This document shows positions 36,740 through 45,549 of a DNA stretch of 64,000 nt, piece by piece. The stretch's first letter is position 1; each line of letters starts with the position of its first letter. The translations under genes and the position numbers were made by a program. Below the pieces are notes generated by a model. That model made no database searches and had not been told where the DNA came from. It worked only from the letters and a program-made list of their open reading frames with translations. This DNA is from Alphaproteobacteria bacterium (GTDB lineage Bacteria > Pseudomonadota > Alphaproteobacteria > Rs-D84), in assembly GCA_017403085.1 (NCBI GenBank), contig JAFQOQ010000009.1:66096-130095 (forward strand), read 5' to 3'.

Positions 36740-37627
36740 ATGAAAGGTATTGTTCTGGCAGGTGGCAGTGGGACGCGTTTGTATCCATTGACCAAGATTA
36801 CATCAAAACAATTGTTGCCGGTTTATGATAAACCGATGATTTATTATCCATTATCTACGCTGATGCATTTTGGTATCAGTGATATTTTGATAATATCAAC
36901 CCCACAAGATACACCTAATATTGAAAAATTGTTTGGTGATGGCAAGAAATTAGGACTAAATATACAATATGCAGTACAGCCAGAACCAAAAGGTATTGCG
37001 CAGGCATTTACAATTGGGGCAGATTTTATAAATGGTGATGATGTTTGTCTGATTTTGGGTGATAATATTTTCTATATGGGCGGACAATTGCCGGCGTTTA
37101 AGGCAGAAGTTGAAAAAAATATCGGAAAATCTGCAACAATATTTGCATATCATGTTTCTGATCCTGAACGGTTCGGTGTTGTTGAATTTGATAAAAATTA
37201 CAAGGCAATATCAATTGAAGAAAAACCAAAACAGCCTAAATCAAATTATGCGTCGGTGGGACTGTATTTCTATCCGGCAGATGTGGTTGAAAAGGCGCGT
37301 AATTTAAAACCGTCTGCGCGTGGTGAATTGGAAATAACAGATTTAAATAATGAATATTTACGTGAAAACAGGATGTCTGTGGTGCCAATGCGACGGGGAA
37401 ATGCGTGGCTGGATGCGGGAACACCAGACAGTTTAATGGAATCTGGGCAATTTGTTCAGATTATAGAACAGCGTCAGGGACTGAAAATTGCATGCATAGA
37501 AGAAATTGCGTATAATCAAGGTTTTATTGATGATGAACAGATGCTGGGACTGATTAACGAATTAAAGGCGGGAAAATATAAAGATTATCTGCAAAAAATA
37601 TACGAGGAAAAACATGAACTTTATTAA
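36740..37627 (+). CDS. rfbA: glucose-1-phosphate thymidylyltransferase
   Basis: 295 aa. MKGIVLAGGSGTRLYPLT nucleotide-binding start, LGDNIFYMG, EEKP...YASVGLYFY, and RGNAWLDAGTPDSL. First step of dTDP-L-rhamnose synthesis. SD AAGGAT. First gene of rfbACDB; each following gene overlaps the one before. Confidence 0.97.
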   Translation: MKGIVLAGGSGTRLYPLTKITSKQLLPVYDKPMIYYPLSTLMHFGISDILIISTPQDTPNIEKLFGDGKKLGLNIQYAVQPEPKGIAQAFTIGADFINGDDVCLILGDNIFYMGGQLPAFKAEVEKNIGKSATIFAYHVSDPERFGVVEFDKNYKAISIEEKPKQPKSNYASVGLYFYPADVVEKARNLKPSARGELEITDLNNEYLRENRMSVVPMRRGNAWLDAGTPDSLMESGQFVQIIEQRQGLKIACIEEIAYNQGFIDDEQMLGLINELKAGKYKDYLQKIYEEKHELY

Positions 37628-38165
37628 AACAGAAATCGAAGGTGTGGTTATCGTTGAACCGCGTGTTTTTGAAGATGCGCGTGGGTACTTTTTCGAAAGT
37701 TATAACGAAGATGAATTTGTGAAAAATGGAATCACTAATAGGTTTGTGCAAGATAATCAATCAAAGTCTTCGTATGGTGTGGTGCGCGGATTGCATTGTC
37801 AATTGGGCGAACATGCACAGGCGAAATTGGTTCGGGTGCTGGCGGGGCGCGTGTTGGATGTCGCAGTTGATATCAGAAAAAATTCACCGACATTTGGTAA
37901 ATATGTGGCAGTGGAACTGAGTGATGAAAATAAAAGACAATTATTTATTCCACGTGGTTTTTTACATGGGTTTTCTGTGCTAAGTGACCAGGCCGTCTTT
38001 GCGTATAAATGTGATAATTTATACTGTAAGGATGCAGAATTCGGTATTCGATTTGACGATCCGGATATTGGTATTGATTGGAAGGTGCCAGTTGATAAAA
38101 TTATTACGTCTGATAAGGATAGAATAGCCAAGGGGTTAAAAGATGTTCCTGATAACGGGTTGTAA
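37614..38165 (+). CDS. rfbC: dTDP-4-dehydrorhamnose 3,5-epimerase
   Basis: 183 aa. Cupin with FQDN-like FVQDNQSKS, GVVRGLHCQ (catalytic His) and the conserved IPRGFLHGF; Tyr acid in AYKCDNLY. Overlaps rfbA by 14 nt. Confidence 0.96.
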   Translation: MNFIKTEIEGVVIVEPRVFEDARGYFFESYNEDEFVKNGITNRFVQDNQSKSSYGVVRGLHCQLGEHAQAKLVRVLAGRVLDVAVDIRKNSPTFGKYVAVELSDENKRQLFIPRGFLHGFSVLSDQAVFAYKCDNLYCKDAEFGIRFDDPDIGIDWKVPVDKIITSDKDRIAKGLKDVPDNGL

Positions 38166-38964
38166 TGGGCAATTGGGTACAGAACTGGCAAAGTTGTTGC
38201 CGGATGCAATTTGCGCAGATGTTGATATGCTGGATATAACAGATGCCAATGCAGTTAATAAATTTGTGCGTGATAATAATGTTGATGTTATTATAAATTG
38301 TGCCGCATATACCGCCGTGGATAAGGCAGAAGACGATGTTGATTTGGCAACAAAAATAAATGTTGATGGTGTGCGTAATTTGGCAAAAAGCGGCGCAAAG
38401 ATAATTCATATATCAACAGACTATGTTTTTGATGGTACTGGACACAAGCCATATAGTCCCGATGCAGAAACAAATCCAGTGTCGGTGTATGGAAAAACAA
38501 AGCGGGCAGGGGAATTGGCGGCCTTAGAAAACGCGCAGATTGCGGTTGTTATTCGTACGGCATGGCTGTATAGCGCGCATGGGAATAATTTTGTAAAAAC
38601 TATGCGCAGATTGGGTGCAGAAAAAGAATCTGTTAATGTGGTTGCAGACCAAATTGGAACACCAACATTTGCAGGTGATTTAGCGTCTGCGATTGTAAAG
38701 ATTATTCCACAGTTATCCAAAGAAACGTCGGGGATATACCATTTTACAAATGAAGGTGTGTGTTCTTGGTATGATTTTGCGTGTGAAATTATGGATATGT
38801 CGGGATTGTCGTGCGCGGTTAATCCGATTAAATCGCATCAATATCCAACGCGGGCCGCAAGACCGTTTTATAGTGTGCTGGATAAAGATAAAATAAAAAA
38901 TGTCTTTGGTATTGAAATCGAACATTGGAAAAAAGGACTGAAAAAATGCATAAAACAATTTTAA
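38143..38964 (+). CDS. rfbD: dTDP-4-dehydrorhamnose reductase
   Basis: 273 aa. N-terminal GCNGQLGTEL NAD(P)-binding motif, ISTDYVFDG, and the catalytic YGKTK. Last enzyme to dTDP-L-rhamnose. SD AGGGG; overlaps rfbC by 23 nt. Confidence 0.96.
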   Translation: MFLITGCNGQLGTELAKLLPDAICADVDMLDITDANAVNKFVRDNNVDVIINCAAYTAVDKAEDDVDLATKINVDGVRNLAKSGAKIIHISTDYVFDGTGHKPYSPDAETNPVSVYGKTKRAGELAALENAQIAVVIRTAWLYSAHGNNFVKTMRRLGAEKESVNVVADQIGTPTFAGDLASAIVKIIPQLSKETSGIYHFTNEGVCSWYDFACEIMDMSGLSCAVNPIKSHQYPTRAARPFYSVLDKDKIKNVFGIEIEHWKKGLKKCIKQF

Positions 38965-39953
38965 TCACAGGTGGGGCAGGTTTTATTGGGTCTAATTTTG
39001 TTCCTTATTTTTGTGAAAAGTATCCGGAATATAAGATTATCAATCTGGATAAATTGACGTATGCGGGAAATTTAGAAAACCTGAGTGAATGCGAAGGTAT
39101 GGAAAATTATACATTTATTCAGGGTGATATTTGTGACGCAGATTTAATCGAAAAAATATTTGTGGAAAACGATGTACGTGGGGTAATTCATTTTGCGGCA
39201 GAAAGTCATGTGGATAATTCTATCAAGGGACCACGGGCATTTATCAATACAAATATTGTTGGAACATTTAATCTGTTGGATGCAGCGCGGAAACACTGGA
39301 TGGATGGGCCTGGTAAAGTAAAACAGGGGTATGAAGATGCACGTTTCCATCATATTTCAACAGATGAAGTTTATGGTGCGCTGGGGGAAACGGGTATGTT
39401 TCGTGAAGATACACCATATGCACCAAATAGCCCATATTCTGCGTCCAAGGCGTCATCTGATTTCTTGGTGCGGGCATATCATCACACGTTTGGTATGAAT
39501 GTGACAACGTCAAATTGTTCTAATAATTATGGCCCAAAACAGCATAATGAAAAACTGATTCCGCATATTATTAGCAAGGCGTTGGCGTTGCAGCCATTGC
39601 CAATATATGGCAAGGGTGAAAATGTGCGTGATTGGTTGTATGTGCTGGACCATTGCAAGGCAATTGATTTGATTTTTCATAAAGGGAAATCTGGGGAAAC
39701 ATATAACATCGGTGGGCGAAACGAACGAAACAATATCACAATTGTGAAAACAATTTGTGCAATATTAGACGAACGTCGTCCGCGTCAAGATGGTAAAAAA
39801 TATGAAGATTTAATTACATTTGTTGCCGATCGTGCCGGTCATGATTTTAGATACGCAATTGATGCGACGAAACTGGAATCAGAATTGGGATGGCGCGCAG
39901 ATGAGAACTTTGATACCGGTATTTTAAAAACGGTTGATTGGTATTTGAAATAA
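38946..39953 (+). CDS. rfbB: dTDP-glucose 4,6-dehydratase
   Basis: 335 aa from ATG 38946 (SD AAAGGA; an earlier in-frame start at 38925 is less likely). TGGAGFIGSNF, STDEVYG, YSASKASSD, NCSNNYGP. Second step of the pathway. Overlaps rfbD by 19 nt. The four-gene set indicates rhamnose in surface polysaccharide. Confidence 0.97.
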   Translation: MHKTILITGGAGFIGSNFVPYFCEKYPEYKIINLDKLTYAGNLENLSECEGMENYTFIQGDICDADLIEKIFVENDVRGVIHFAAESHVDNSIKGPRAFINTNIVGTFNLLDAARKHWMDGPGKVKQGYEDARFHHISTDEVYGALGETGMFREDTPYAPNSPYSASKASSDFLVRAYHHTFGMNVTTSNCSNNYGPKQHNEKLIPHIISKALALQPLPIYGKGENVRDWLYVLDHCKAIDLIFHKGKSGETYNIGGRNERNNITIVKTICAILDERRPRQDGKKYEDLITFVADRAGHDFRYAIDATKLESELGWRADENFDTGILKTVDWYLK

Positions 39954-39982
39954 AAAATGCGCCGTTTTATGGCGCATTTTTA
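39952..39982 (+). terminator. terminator after rfbACDB
   Basis: AATGCGCC-GTTTTAT-GGCGCATT followed by TTT-A-TTT. Confidence 0.75.
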
Positions 39983-39985
39983 TTT

Positions 39986-40006
39986 AATCTGGTTGCGGGG
40001 AATGGA
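39986..40006 (-). repeat. 21-bp copy of the tRNA-fMet 3' end
   Basis: AATCTGGTTGCGGGGAATGGA is identical to 40181-40201, which covers the acceptor 3' strand, CCA and flank of the intact tRNA-fMet. Direct repeats of a tRNA 3' end bracketing 174 bp look like the att sites left by a lost or very small element. Confidence 0.5.
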
Positions 40007-40184
40007 GTTCGCTCGCACGACACGATTGTGTCGGCTATGCGCAAATTTGTAGTTATGCGAACTTCGCAAGGTTCGTTCTTATATACAAATTTTGAACCAG
40101 CAACTACGTTGCATGGTACAAACCAATAAACCACAACACATGTTAAACAAAAAATACCCCGTGTGGGGTATTTTTTATTAAATC
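40007..40184. other. gene-free segment between the two tRNA-fMet 3' ends
   Basis: Contains small palindromes (ACACGATTGTGT; GCGAACTTCGC) and a terminator ATACCCC-GTGT-GGGGTAT with T-run at 40153-40176, which on the minus strand ends the tRNA-fMet transcript. No convincing gene. Confidence 0.45.
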
Positions 40185-40261
<77 letters not shown>

Positions 40262-40274
40262 ATAAGGTTCTGGT

Positions 40275-40302
40275 ATTATATACTAAATATGATAATAGTC
40301 AA
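40275..40302 (-). promoter_or_regulatory. promoter of tRNA-fMet
   Basis: Minus strand TTGACT (40297-40302), 16-bp spacer, TATAAT (40275-40280). Confidence 0.65.
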
Positions 40303-40405
40303 ATAAAAAATACATTTTGTGGTTTTTTGATGCGTTTCCTAGTCTTTCTTGAATTCTGTTTTTTTTATTGCTAAGATTTGTCAGTAAGTTAAATAAGGGT
40401 AGATT

Positions 40406-41197
40406 GTGTTTCAAAATAAAACTTTTAGAAAGGCATGGAAGGGCTTTTGGCAGCCGATTTTGGGCCTGGGGATTTTTCAGTGGATTGTTGTGGTGATAAT
40501 GGCAATACCAATCTGGTTTTCTTATTTTACGTCAATTAAGCGTATTTCAAATATAGATGTGTTTTATAAATATCGTAAAAAGCCAGCAATTTTTGTGTTT
40601 TGGCATGGGCGCAGTTTGATGTTAAGTCCGATTATTTGTCTGGGGGGGATGCAGGCATATGCCGTGGCCAGTCGTCATAAAGATGGGCGCATGATGGCAA
40701 AATTACAACGGTTGTTTGGGTTGCGTGCAATTTATGGTTCGTCGCACAAGGGCGGGGTGTCTGTGTTGCGCGAAGGGCTAAGGGTTTTAAATAAAGGCGA
40801 TTTTGGTATTTGTATGTCACCAGATGGGCCAGGCGGACCATCGTTGCGTGTGCAGGACGGGGCGCTGTATTTTGCAAAAATGTCAGGCGCACCAATTATT
40901 CCTGTTTGTTTTTCTGCAAAACGGGCCTGGTTTCAAGAACGTTGGGATAGGTATTTGTTGGCGCTACCGTTTAATAAACTGACGGTGCGTGTGGGAGAGC
41001 CGGTATTTGTGCCTAAAAAGTGTTCGGCCGAAGAATTTGAACAAATTCGCAAAAATCTGGAAGATGTTATGGTGCAACAGGTTCATGATATGGATGCGGA
41101 ATTTGGGCATCCGATGGTTGAACAGGATTTGACTGCGTCTGAATTTAAAAAGAAAAAACGCGAAGACAAACAATTAAAAAAAAGCAAAAAAAGGTAA
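40406..41197 (+). CDS. DUF374 lysophospholipid acyltransferase family protein
   Basis: 263 aa from GTG 40406 (SD AAGGGT). N-terminal TM, then PAIFVFWHGRSLML, ASRHKDGRMM, FGICMSPDGPGGP and APIIPVCFSAKRAW, the DUF374 pattern related to LPLAT acyltransferases. In alphaproteobacteria it lies near kdtA and lpxK, as here. Likely acts on lipid A or another envelope lipid. Basic Lys-rich C-terminal tail. 3 nt before lpxK. Confidence 0.85.
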   Translation: MFQNKTFRKAWKGFWQPILGLGIFQWIVVVIMAIPIWFSYFTSIKRISNIDVFYKYRKKPAIFVFWHGRSLMLSPIICLGGMQAYAVASRHKDGRMMAKLQRLFGLRAIYGSSHKGGVSVLREGLRVLNKGDFGICMSPDGPGGPSLRVQDGALYFAKMSGAPIIPVCFSAKRAWFQERWDRYLLALPFNKLTVRVGEPVFVPKKCSAEEFEQIRKNLEDVMVQQVHDMDAEFGHPMVEQDLTASEFKKKKREDKQLKKSKKR

Positions 41198-41200
41198 GTA

Positions 41201-42106
41201 ATGAAAACACCGTGGTGGTTTCTTTATAAAACGCCGTTGTCTTTTATTTTGTGGCCGTTTTCATGGATTTATTATTTTGTGGGACGGGTGGTGTTTTTTG
41301 TGCGACGCATCCGTGCGATTAAATCGCGACGCCCGATAATCTGTGTTGGAAATATTTTTGCAGGTGGGGTTGGCAAGACGCCAGTTGTGCGTGCCATTGC
41401 GACGTATTTTGATGCGCCAGTTGTTATGCGTGGGTATAAAAAAAGCGCAAAAACAGGTAATGTCGGGGACGAGGCGTCTATGTTGGCGCGAAGTGGGTTG
41501 GCGGTACATGTAGGGGATAGAAAAAGTAATGTTATATTGCTGAACAAGCAGATGGATGAAAATGGGCCAATTGTTATGGATGACGGTTTGCAAAATCCGA
41601 CAATAAAGAAAGATGTGGCAATAATTGTTTTTGACGAAGGGTTGGGGTATGGAAATGGGTTTTTGTTGCCGGCAGGCCCCTTGCGCGAGCCAAAAAGCGC
41701 AGCAGAAAAAGCAGATGCGATAATTGTTATTCGTAATTCAAAACCAAAAAAGAAATTTGTGTTGCCGGCTGGGGTGCCGGTGTTCTATGCTAAAAATAAG
41801 ACTGTGTCACCATATTCTGATGGGGAAAAATTGGTGGCGTTTGCGGGAATTGGATATCCAAAAAAGTTCTTTGGTGCGTTGAAAAATGTTGTGGCAACAC
41901 GTGCGTTTCCAGATCACTACCAATATACAGATGAGGATTTGGAAAAGTTGTTTGCGCTGGCAAAAAGAAAAAAGGCAAAGTTGGTGACAACTGAAAAAGA
42001 CTGGGTGCGATTGCCAGAAGACGCGCAAGAAAAAATTAAATATGCGCAATTGGATACGGTGATTGATGACAGATTCTTTGATTGGATAAAAGGAAAAATA
42101 AAATGA
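41201..42106 (+). CDS. lpxK: tetraacyldisaccharide 4'-kinase
   Basis: 301 aa. N-terminal TM, VGNIFAGGVGKTPV (Walker A), MRGYKKS, VGDEASMLA, MDDGLQNP, LLPAGPLREP, FPDHYQY. Phosphorylates the lipid A disaccharide. Its stop overlaps the lpxC start (ATGA). Confidence 0.96.
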   Translation: MKTPWWFLYKTPLSFILWPFSWIYYFVGRVVFFVRRIRAIKSRRPIICVGNIFAGGVGKTPVVRAIATYFDAPVVMRGYKKSAKTGNVGDEASMLARSGLAVHVGDRKSNVILLNKQMDENGPIVMDDGLQNPTIKKDVAIIVFDEGLGYGNGFLLPAGPLREPKSAAEKADAIIVIRNSKPKKKFVLPAGVPVFYAKNKTVSPYSDGEKLVAFAGIGYPKKFFGALKNVVATRAFPDHYQYTDEDLEKLFALAKRKKAKLVTTEKDWVRLPEDAQEKIKYAQLDTVIDDRFFDWIKGKIK

Positions 42107-43047
42107 CGACTTTGAAAAAACAAGTTAAGTTTTCTGGTTTGGGGATTCATTCGGGGCATCGGGTTAATTTGGTTGTAAAACCGTCGAAAAAGCCGGGGAT
42201 TTTTATGCGGCGTGTTGATATGGTGGGGACTGATTTAATTCCTGCGACATATGATAATGTGGGCGAGGCAAAATTAAGAAATACCACCATTGGGCAGATG
42301 AGTGGCGCGCATGTTCAGACGGTTGAACATTTGATGGCGGCATTGTTTATGGCGGGAATTACAGATGCGGTTATAGAAATAGATGGTGCAGAAACACCTA
42401 TATTAGATGGCAGTGCGGCAGAATTTTTAAAAGAATTTTTAGCGTCTGGTGTGACGAATGGAAAAATGAAAAAAATTATCGTACGACGTGAAGTTGTTGC
42501 AAAGGCGTCAGAGATTTTGCGGGAATTGCCGTGGTTTGTGCGTGCTAAATTATGGGTTATGAATACAATCGCGGGTCGAAAAAGTAATGGGTTTGTAAAA
42601 TTGTCGCCAAATGATGGAAAGGCGCTGCGTGTCAAGGCGACATTGGTTTATCCAGAAAAAATAATCGGAACGCAAAGTTTTGAATATTCGTATGATGGTG
42701 GAAAGCAGTCTGTGCAAAAGTTTATTAAAGAAGTTGCGCGTGCGCGCACGTTTGGTAAATATTCTGAATGGGAATATTTGAAAAAACGTGGTATGGGGCG
42801 TGGGGCCAATGAAAATAATGTTATTGCGCTGAATGATGCAGGAGATGGGACGTTGAATAAAATCTTGTGGCCAGATGAATTTGTGCGTCATAAAATTATA
42901 GATGCGATTGGTGATATGTTTTGCAGTGGTGGATTTGTTGTTGGAAATTTAGAGTCATACAAGGGCAGTCATGCAATGAATAATTTGGTCTTGAAAAAAT
43001 TGTTTAGTGATGCGGCGAATTATGATATAGTTGATGTAGAAAAATAA
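42103..43047 (+). CDS. lpxC: UDP-3-O-acyl-N-acetylglucosamine deacetylase
   Basis: 314 aa from ATG 42103 (SD AAAGGA). GLGIHSGH, VQTVEHLMAALF (zinc His), LDGSAAEF, HKIIDAIGD (zinc His/Asp) and GSHAMNN (His). Committed step of lipid A synthesis. Pairing lpxC with lpxK is unusual; in most proteobacteria lpxC sits with ftsZ. Confidence 0.96.
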   Translation: MTTLKKQVKFSGLGIHSGHRVNLVVKPSKKPGIFMRRVDMVGTDLIPATYDNVGEAKLRNTTIGQMSGAHVQTVEHLMAALFMAGITDAVIEIDGAETPILDGSAAEFLKEFLASGVTNGKMKKIIVRREVVAKASEILRELPWFVRAKLWVMNTIAGRKSNGFVKLSPNDGKALRVKATLVYPEKIIGTQSFEYSYDGGKQSVQKFIKEVARARTFGKYSEWEYLKKRGMGRGANENNVIALNDAGDGTLNKILWPDEFVRHKIIDAIGDMFCSGGFVVGNLESYKGSHAMNNLVLKKLFSDAANYDIVDVEK

Positions 43048-43063
43048 AAAAAAGAAGGAAGAT

Positions 43064-43480
43064 ATGAAAAAATTGTTTGCGTTGCTTGTGCTGGGGGTGT
43101 TGGCGGCATGTGGTGGTATGATAAAAAATGAAAATGGCAGCCAATATTTAGTCCAATTGGATGCAGAACCGATTGGTTGTACGTTCTTGTATAAACTGGA
43201 ATCAGAAGTGTCGGTTTATGATGCAGATGATGCACGCAGATATTTAGAAAACAGAATTGTTGATCAGGCGCGTACGGGTAATGCCTATTGGATTACCAGC
43301 CAACGTACAAAGCCAAATGAGTGGGTGATTTTTGGGCCAGAACGTGCATTTGTCTTGGTTGCAAATGTGTATGACTGTCCGCACCCGAACGAGGTTCGTA
43401 CAGCCAAAGATGGTGGGCCGGCAACCGTGTCGGCAACAGTTGTTCAAACAACAACATGTACGTATGGTAATTGTTATTAA
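43064..43480 (+). CDS. lipoprotein, DUF4156-like
   Basis: 138 aa. Lipobox LAAC with Cys16. A compact middle region (IGCTFLYKLESEVSVYDADDA, RYLENRIVDQARTGNAYWI) is reminiscent of DUF4156/RcsF-like lipoproteins that fold around Cys pairs; the tail has CPHP and CTYGNCY. SD GAAGGAAG. Function unknown. Confidence 0.65.
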   Translation: MKKLFALLVLGVLAACGGMIKNENGSQYLVQLDAEPIGCTFLYKLESEVSVYDADDARRYLENRIVDQARTGNAYWITSQRTKPNEWVIFGPERAFVLVANVYDCPHPNEVRTAKDGGPATVSATVVQTTTCTYGNCY

Positions 43481-43486
43481 TAATAG

Positions 43487-43508
43487 GTGCGCGTATAGCG
43501 CACTTTTT
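43487..43508 (+). terminator. terminator after the lipoprotein gene
   Basis: GTGCGC-GTATA-GCGCAC followed by TTTTT. Confidence 0.7.
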
Positions 43509-43532
43509 AATTCGGGGTTTTAAACTAACCAT

Positions 43533-43562
43533 TTGCCTTGGGTTTTATTTTTGTGCTATAAT
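43533..43562 (+). promoter_or_regulatory. promoter of the type IVb pilus operon
   Basis: TTGCCT (43533-43538), 18-bp spacer, TATAAT (43557-43562), followed by GAGAGAGA as SD for the TTG start. Confidence 0.6.
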
Positions 43563-43591
43563 CTGATAAAGATATCTAGAGAGAGAATTTA

Positions 43592-44857
43592 TTGGCCAAT
43601 CAAGTTATAAATATTAATCGCAAAAAATTTGCCGCAGGGTTGTTTTGGCAACCGGCGGGTGCTGGTGTGTTGGCAACCAGATTTTATGCCAGAAACCTGG
43701 CGCGGGGCGTTGATAAACGTTTAAATCTGTATACGGATTATCGGTCTATGGTTGGGTTGGGGGCGCGTAAAAATGGTGCGCGTGCAGGGATGATTTCTGC
43801 TGCGGCCGATGTGATGGATGCGTTTTCAGAATATACATCGTTCTTGGCGGTGTTTCAACATGACAAAATTTATTATTTAGTTGCGGCACGTAATGGAATT
43901 ATTATTCAAGACACTGTCTTTGATGACGAGGCGGCGGCGCGTGATGAATATGTTAAGTTGTCCGAGATTCCTGATTGGGGGGCGTTCTTTGCACCTGGGG
44001 CGTGGGGTATGCCACGTGCCGCAGAACGAAATTTGGCGGATATTTTGACCGGGGCGTCGCGTGCGACGTTGCATTCGATAAGTCGTGCGAATACGTGGAT
44101 GTTGTCTGGGGTTTTGATGGCCATCTTTGTTATTGCGATGGTTGCAATTTTTCGTGACCCTGTTGTTCAGATGATGACGCCACAGGCGCCGGTTGCAGAA
44201 ATTGACCCGGAATTAGTTGCAGAATACAAGCGTCAAATTGAAGAAAAAAATAAAGAATTGGATGCGCAATTTGAAATTGAAAAAACTTTGCCACCAGAAC
44301 CAATTGTTATGCCGTATGAATTATTGCCAGACCCAATGGCACGGGCAGAATTATGTTATCAAGCAATTGGTTTTGTAATGCAGCCGGTGGTTGGGTGGAA
44401 TCAGAAGTATGCAGAATGTGGTGAAGAATTTGTTGTTGCGGATATGCAACGCAGTTTTGGTACGTTGGGGGAATTTTATAGCCAGGCGTCTGATTTAATG
44501 CCGGGTGTTACGGTGACAGAAATAAACGAAGATACTGTGCGGGTGCGTGCAACGCTGCCGGGGCTGGATGTATATGCGTCACAAGATGAACGCGATGCGG
44601 AAACGATTGTGCGTGATTTGACAACGCGGTTCCAAGGGGTGGATTCGGGAATAGATGTGCAGATTGTGACAGATACACTGACCAATGGTGTGGATGTTGC
44701 GTATGTTGATGTTGTGGAATTGGCGACGTCGTCAAAGTTAATACCACAGCAATTTATGAAAATATTTGACGATTTTGGCGGCGTGTATATGACGCAATGC
44801 GCATGGGACGCGACGACACGTACATGGAACTATGAGGTGATAATCTATGCAAAGTAA
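43592..44857 (+). CDS. pilO: type IVb pilus assembly protein, PilO2-like
   Basis: 421 aa from TTG 43592 (SD GAGAGA). A long cytoplasmic N-terminal domain (residues 1-165), one TM at about 170-190, and a periplasmic domain starting with a short coiled coil (EYKRQIEEKNKELDAQFEIEK). This is the layout of R64-type PilO/PilO2, which links cytoplasm to the PilP/secretin side. First of four overlapping genes; no pilin or secretin is in the window. Confidence 0.75.
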   Translation: MANQVININRKKFAAGLFWQPAGAGVLATRFYARNLARGVDKRLNLYTDYRSMVGLGARKNGARAGMISAAADVMDAFSEYTSFLAVFQHDKIYYLVAARNGIIIQDTVFDDEAAARDEYVKLSEIPDWGAFFAPGAWGMPRAAERNLADILTGASRATLHSISRANTWMLSGVLMAIFVIAMVAIFRDPVVQMMTPQAPVAEIDPELVAEYKRQIEEKNKELDAQFEIEKTLPPEPIVMPYELLPDPMARAELCYQAIGFVMQPVVGWNQKYAECGEEFVVADMQRSFGTLGEFYSQASDLMPGVTVTEINEDTVRVRATLPGLDVYASQDERDAETIVRDLTTRFQGVDSGIDVQIVTDTLTNGVDVAYVDVVELATSSKLIPQQFMKIFDDFGGVYMTQCAWDATTRTWNYEVIIYAK

Positions 44858-45548
44858 TAAAAAAATTTGGTTTTTGTCTGTTGTCTTGGCGGCGGTGTTT
44901 GCGATGCCTGTGTGTGCCGAAGAAGAAATGATAGATGATGTTGAGTTTGTAGAATACGAAGAAGTAGAGGATACGTCTGCGGATGCGGTTGAAAATTACG
45001 ATGTGTCTGGGTCGCTGTTTCAGCAGATTACAGATTTAGAACAAGAAAAAGTTTTGATGCAATTGGAAAAAGAACGCGCACAACTGGATTTGGAATTAGA
45101 TAGGTTGGCGGCGGAAAAAATAAAGTTGCATATGGAAATAGATACGCTGTCTGGGCGGGCAGAACAGCAACAGCAGGAATTTGAAATGGAACGCGCAAAA
45201 TTAGAAAATGAAGCGGCGCGTCTGGAATTAGAACGCGAAAGAATGCTGAGTGAAGAGGTGGATGAAGAACCGGTGGCACGCGTTGCGCGTAACACGTCGT
45301 CAGATGAGGGGGCACCAGAAGAAGATGTGATAAATGTTGCCGATAATTATAGACTGGTAAATGTTTTTGGTGCGGGTGCGCAATTGCAGGCGACAGTTCA
45401 GGATTTGGCAACAGGACAAAATAAACGTCTGAGTGTTGGAAAAAAGTTAGATGGTTTGACAGTTAAATCGATTTCTTTGGACGAAGGCGTTGTGTTTGTT
45501 AGCGATGGTGGCGCAATACAAAATCTGAATGTAAGTGGTGGAAAATAA
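44847..45548 (+). CDS. pilP: type IVb pilus biogenesis protein, PilP-like
   Basis: 233 aa. Signal peptide (residues 1-24, ending VCA), a long coiled coil at about 55-135 (LEQEKVLMQLEKERAQLDLELD and on), and a C-terminal beta domain (LQATVQDLATGQNKRLSVG...VKSISLDEGVVF) of the PilP/GspC homology type. Periplasmic connector to the secretin. Start overlaps pilO by 11 nt. Confidence 0.75.
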   Translation: MQSNKKIWFLSVVLAAVFAMPVCAEEEMIDDVEFVEYEEVEDTSADAVENYDVSGSLFQQITDLEQEKVLMQLEKERAQLDLELDRLAAEKIKLHMEIDTLSGRAEQQQQEFEMERAKLENEAARLELERERMLSEEVDEEPVARVARNTSSDEGAPEEDVINVADNYRLVNVFGAGAQLQATVQDLATGQNKRLSVGKKLDGLTVKSISLDEGVVFVSDGGAIQNLNVSGGK

Positions 45549-45549
45549 A

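Noticed and set aside
39938..40129. 63-codon frame after rfbB
   Set aside because: Crosses the rfbB terminator and the duplicated tRNA-fMet end; not a gene.
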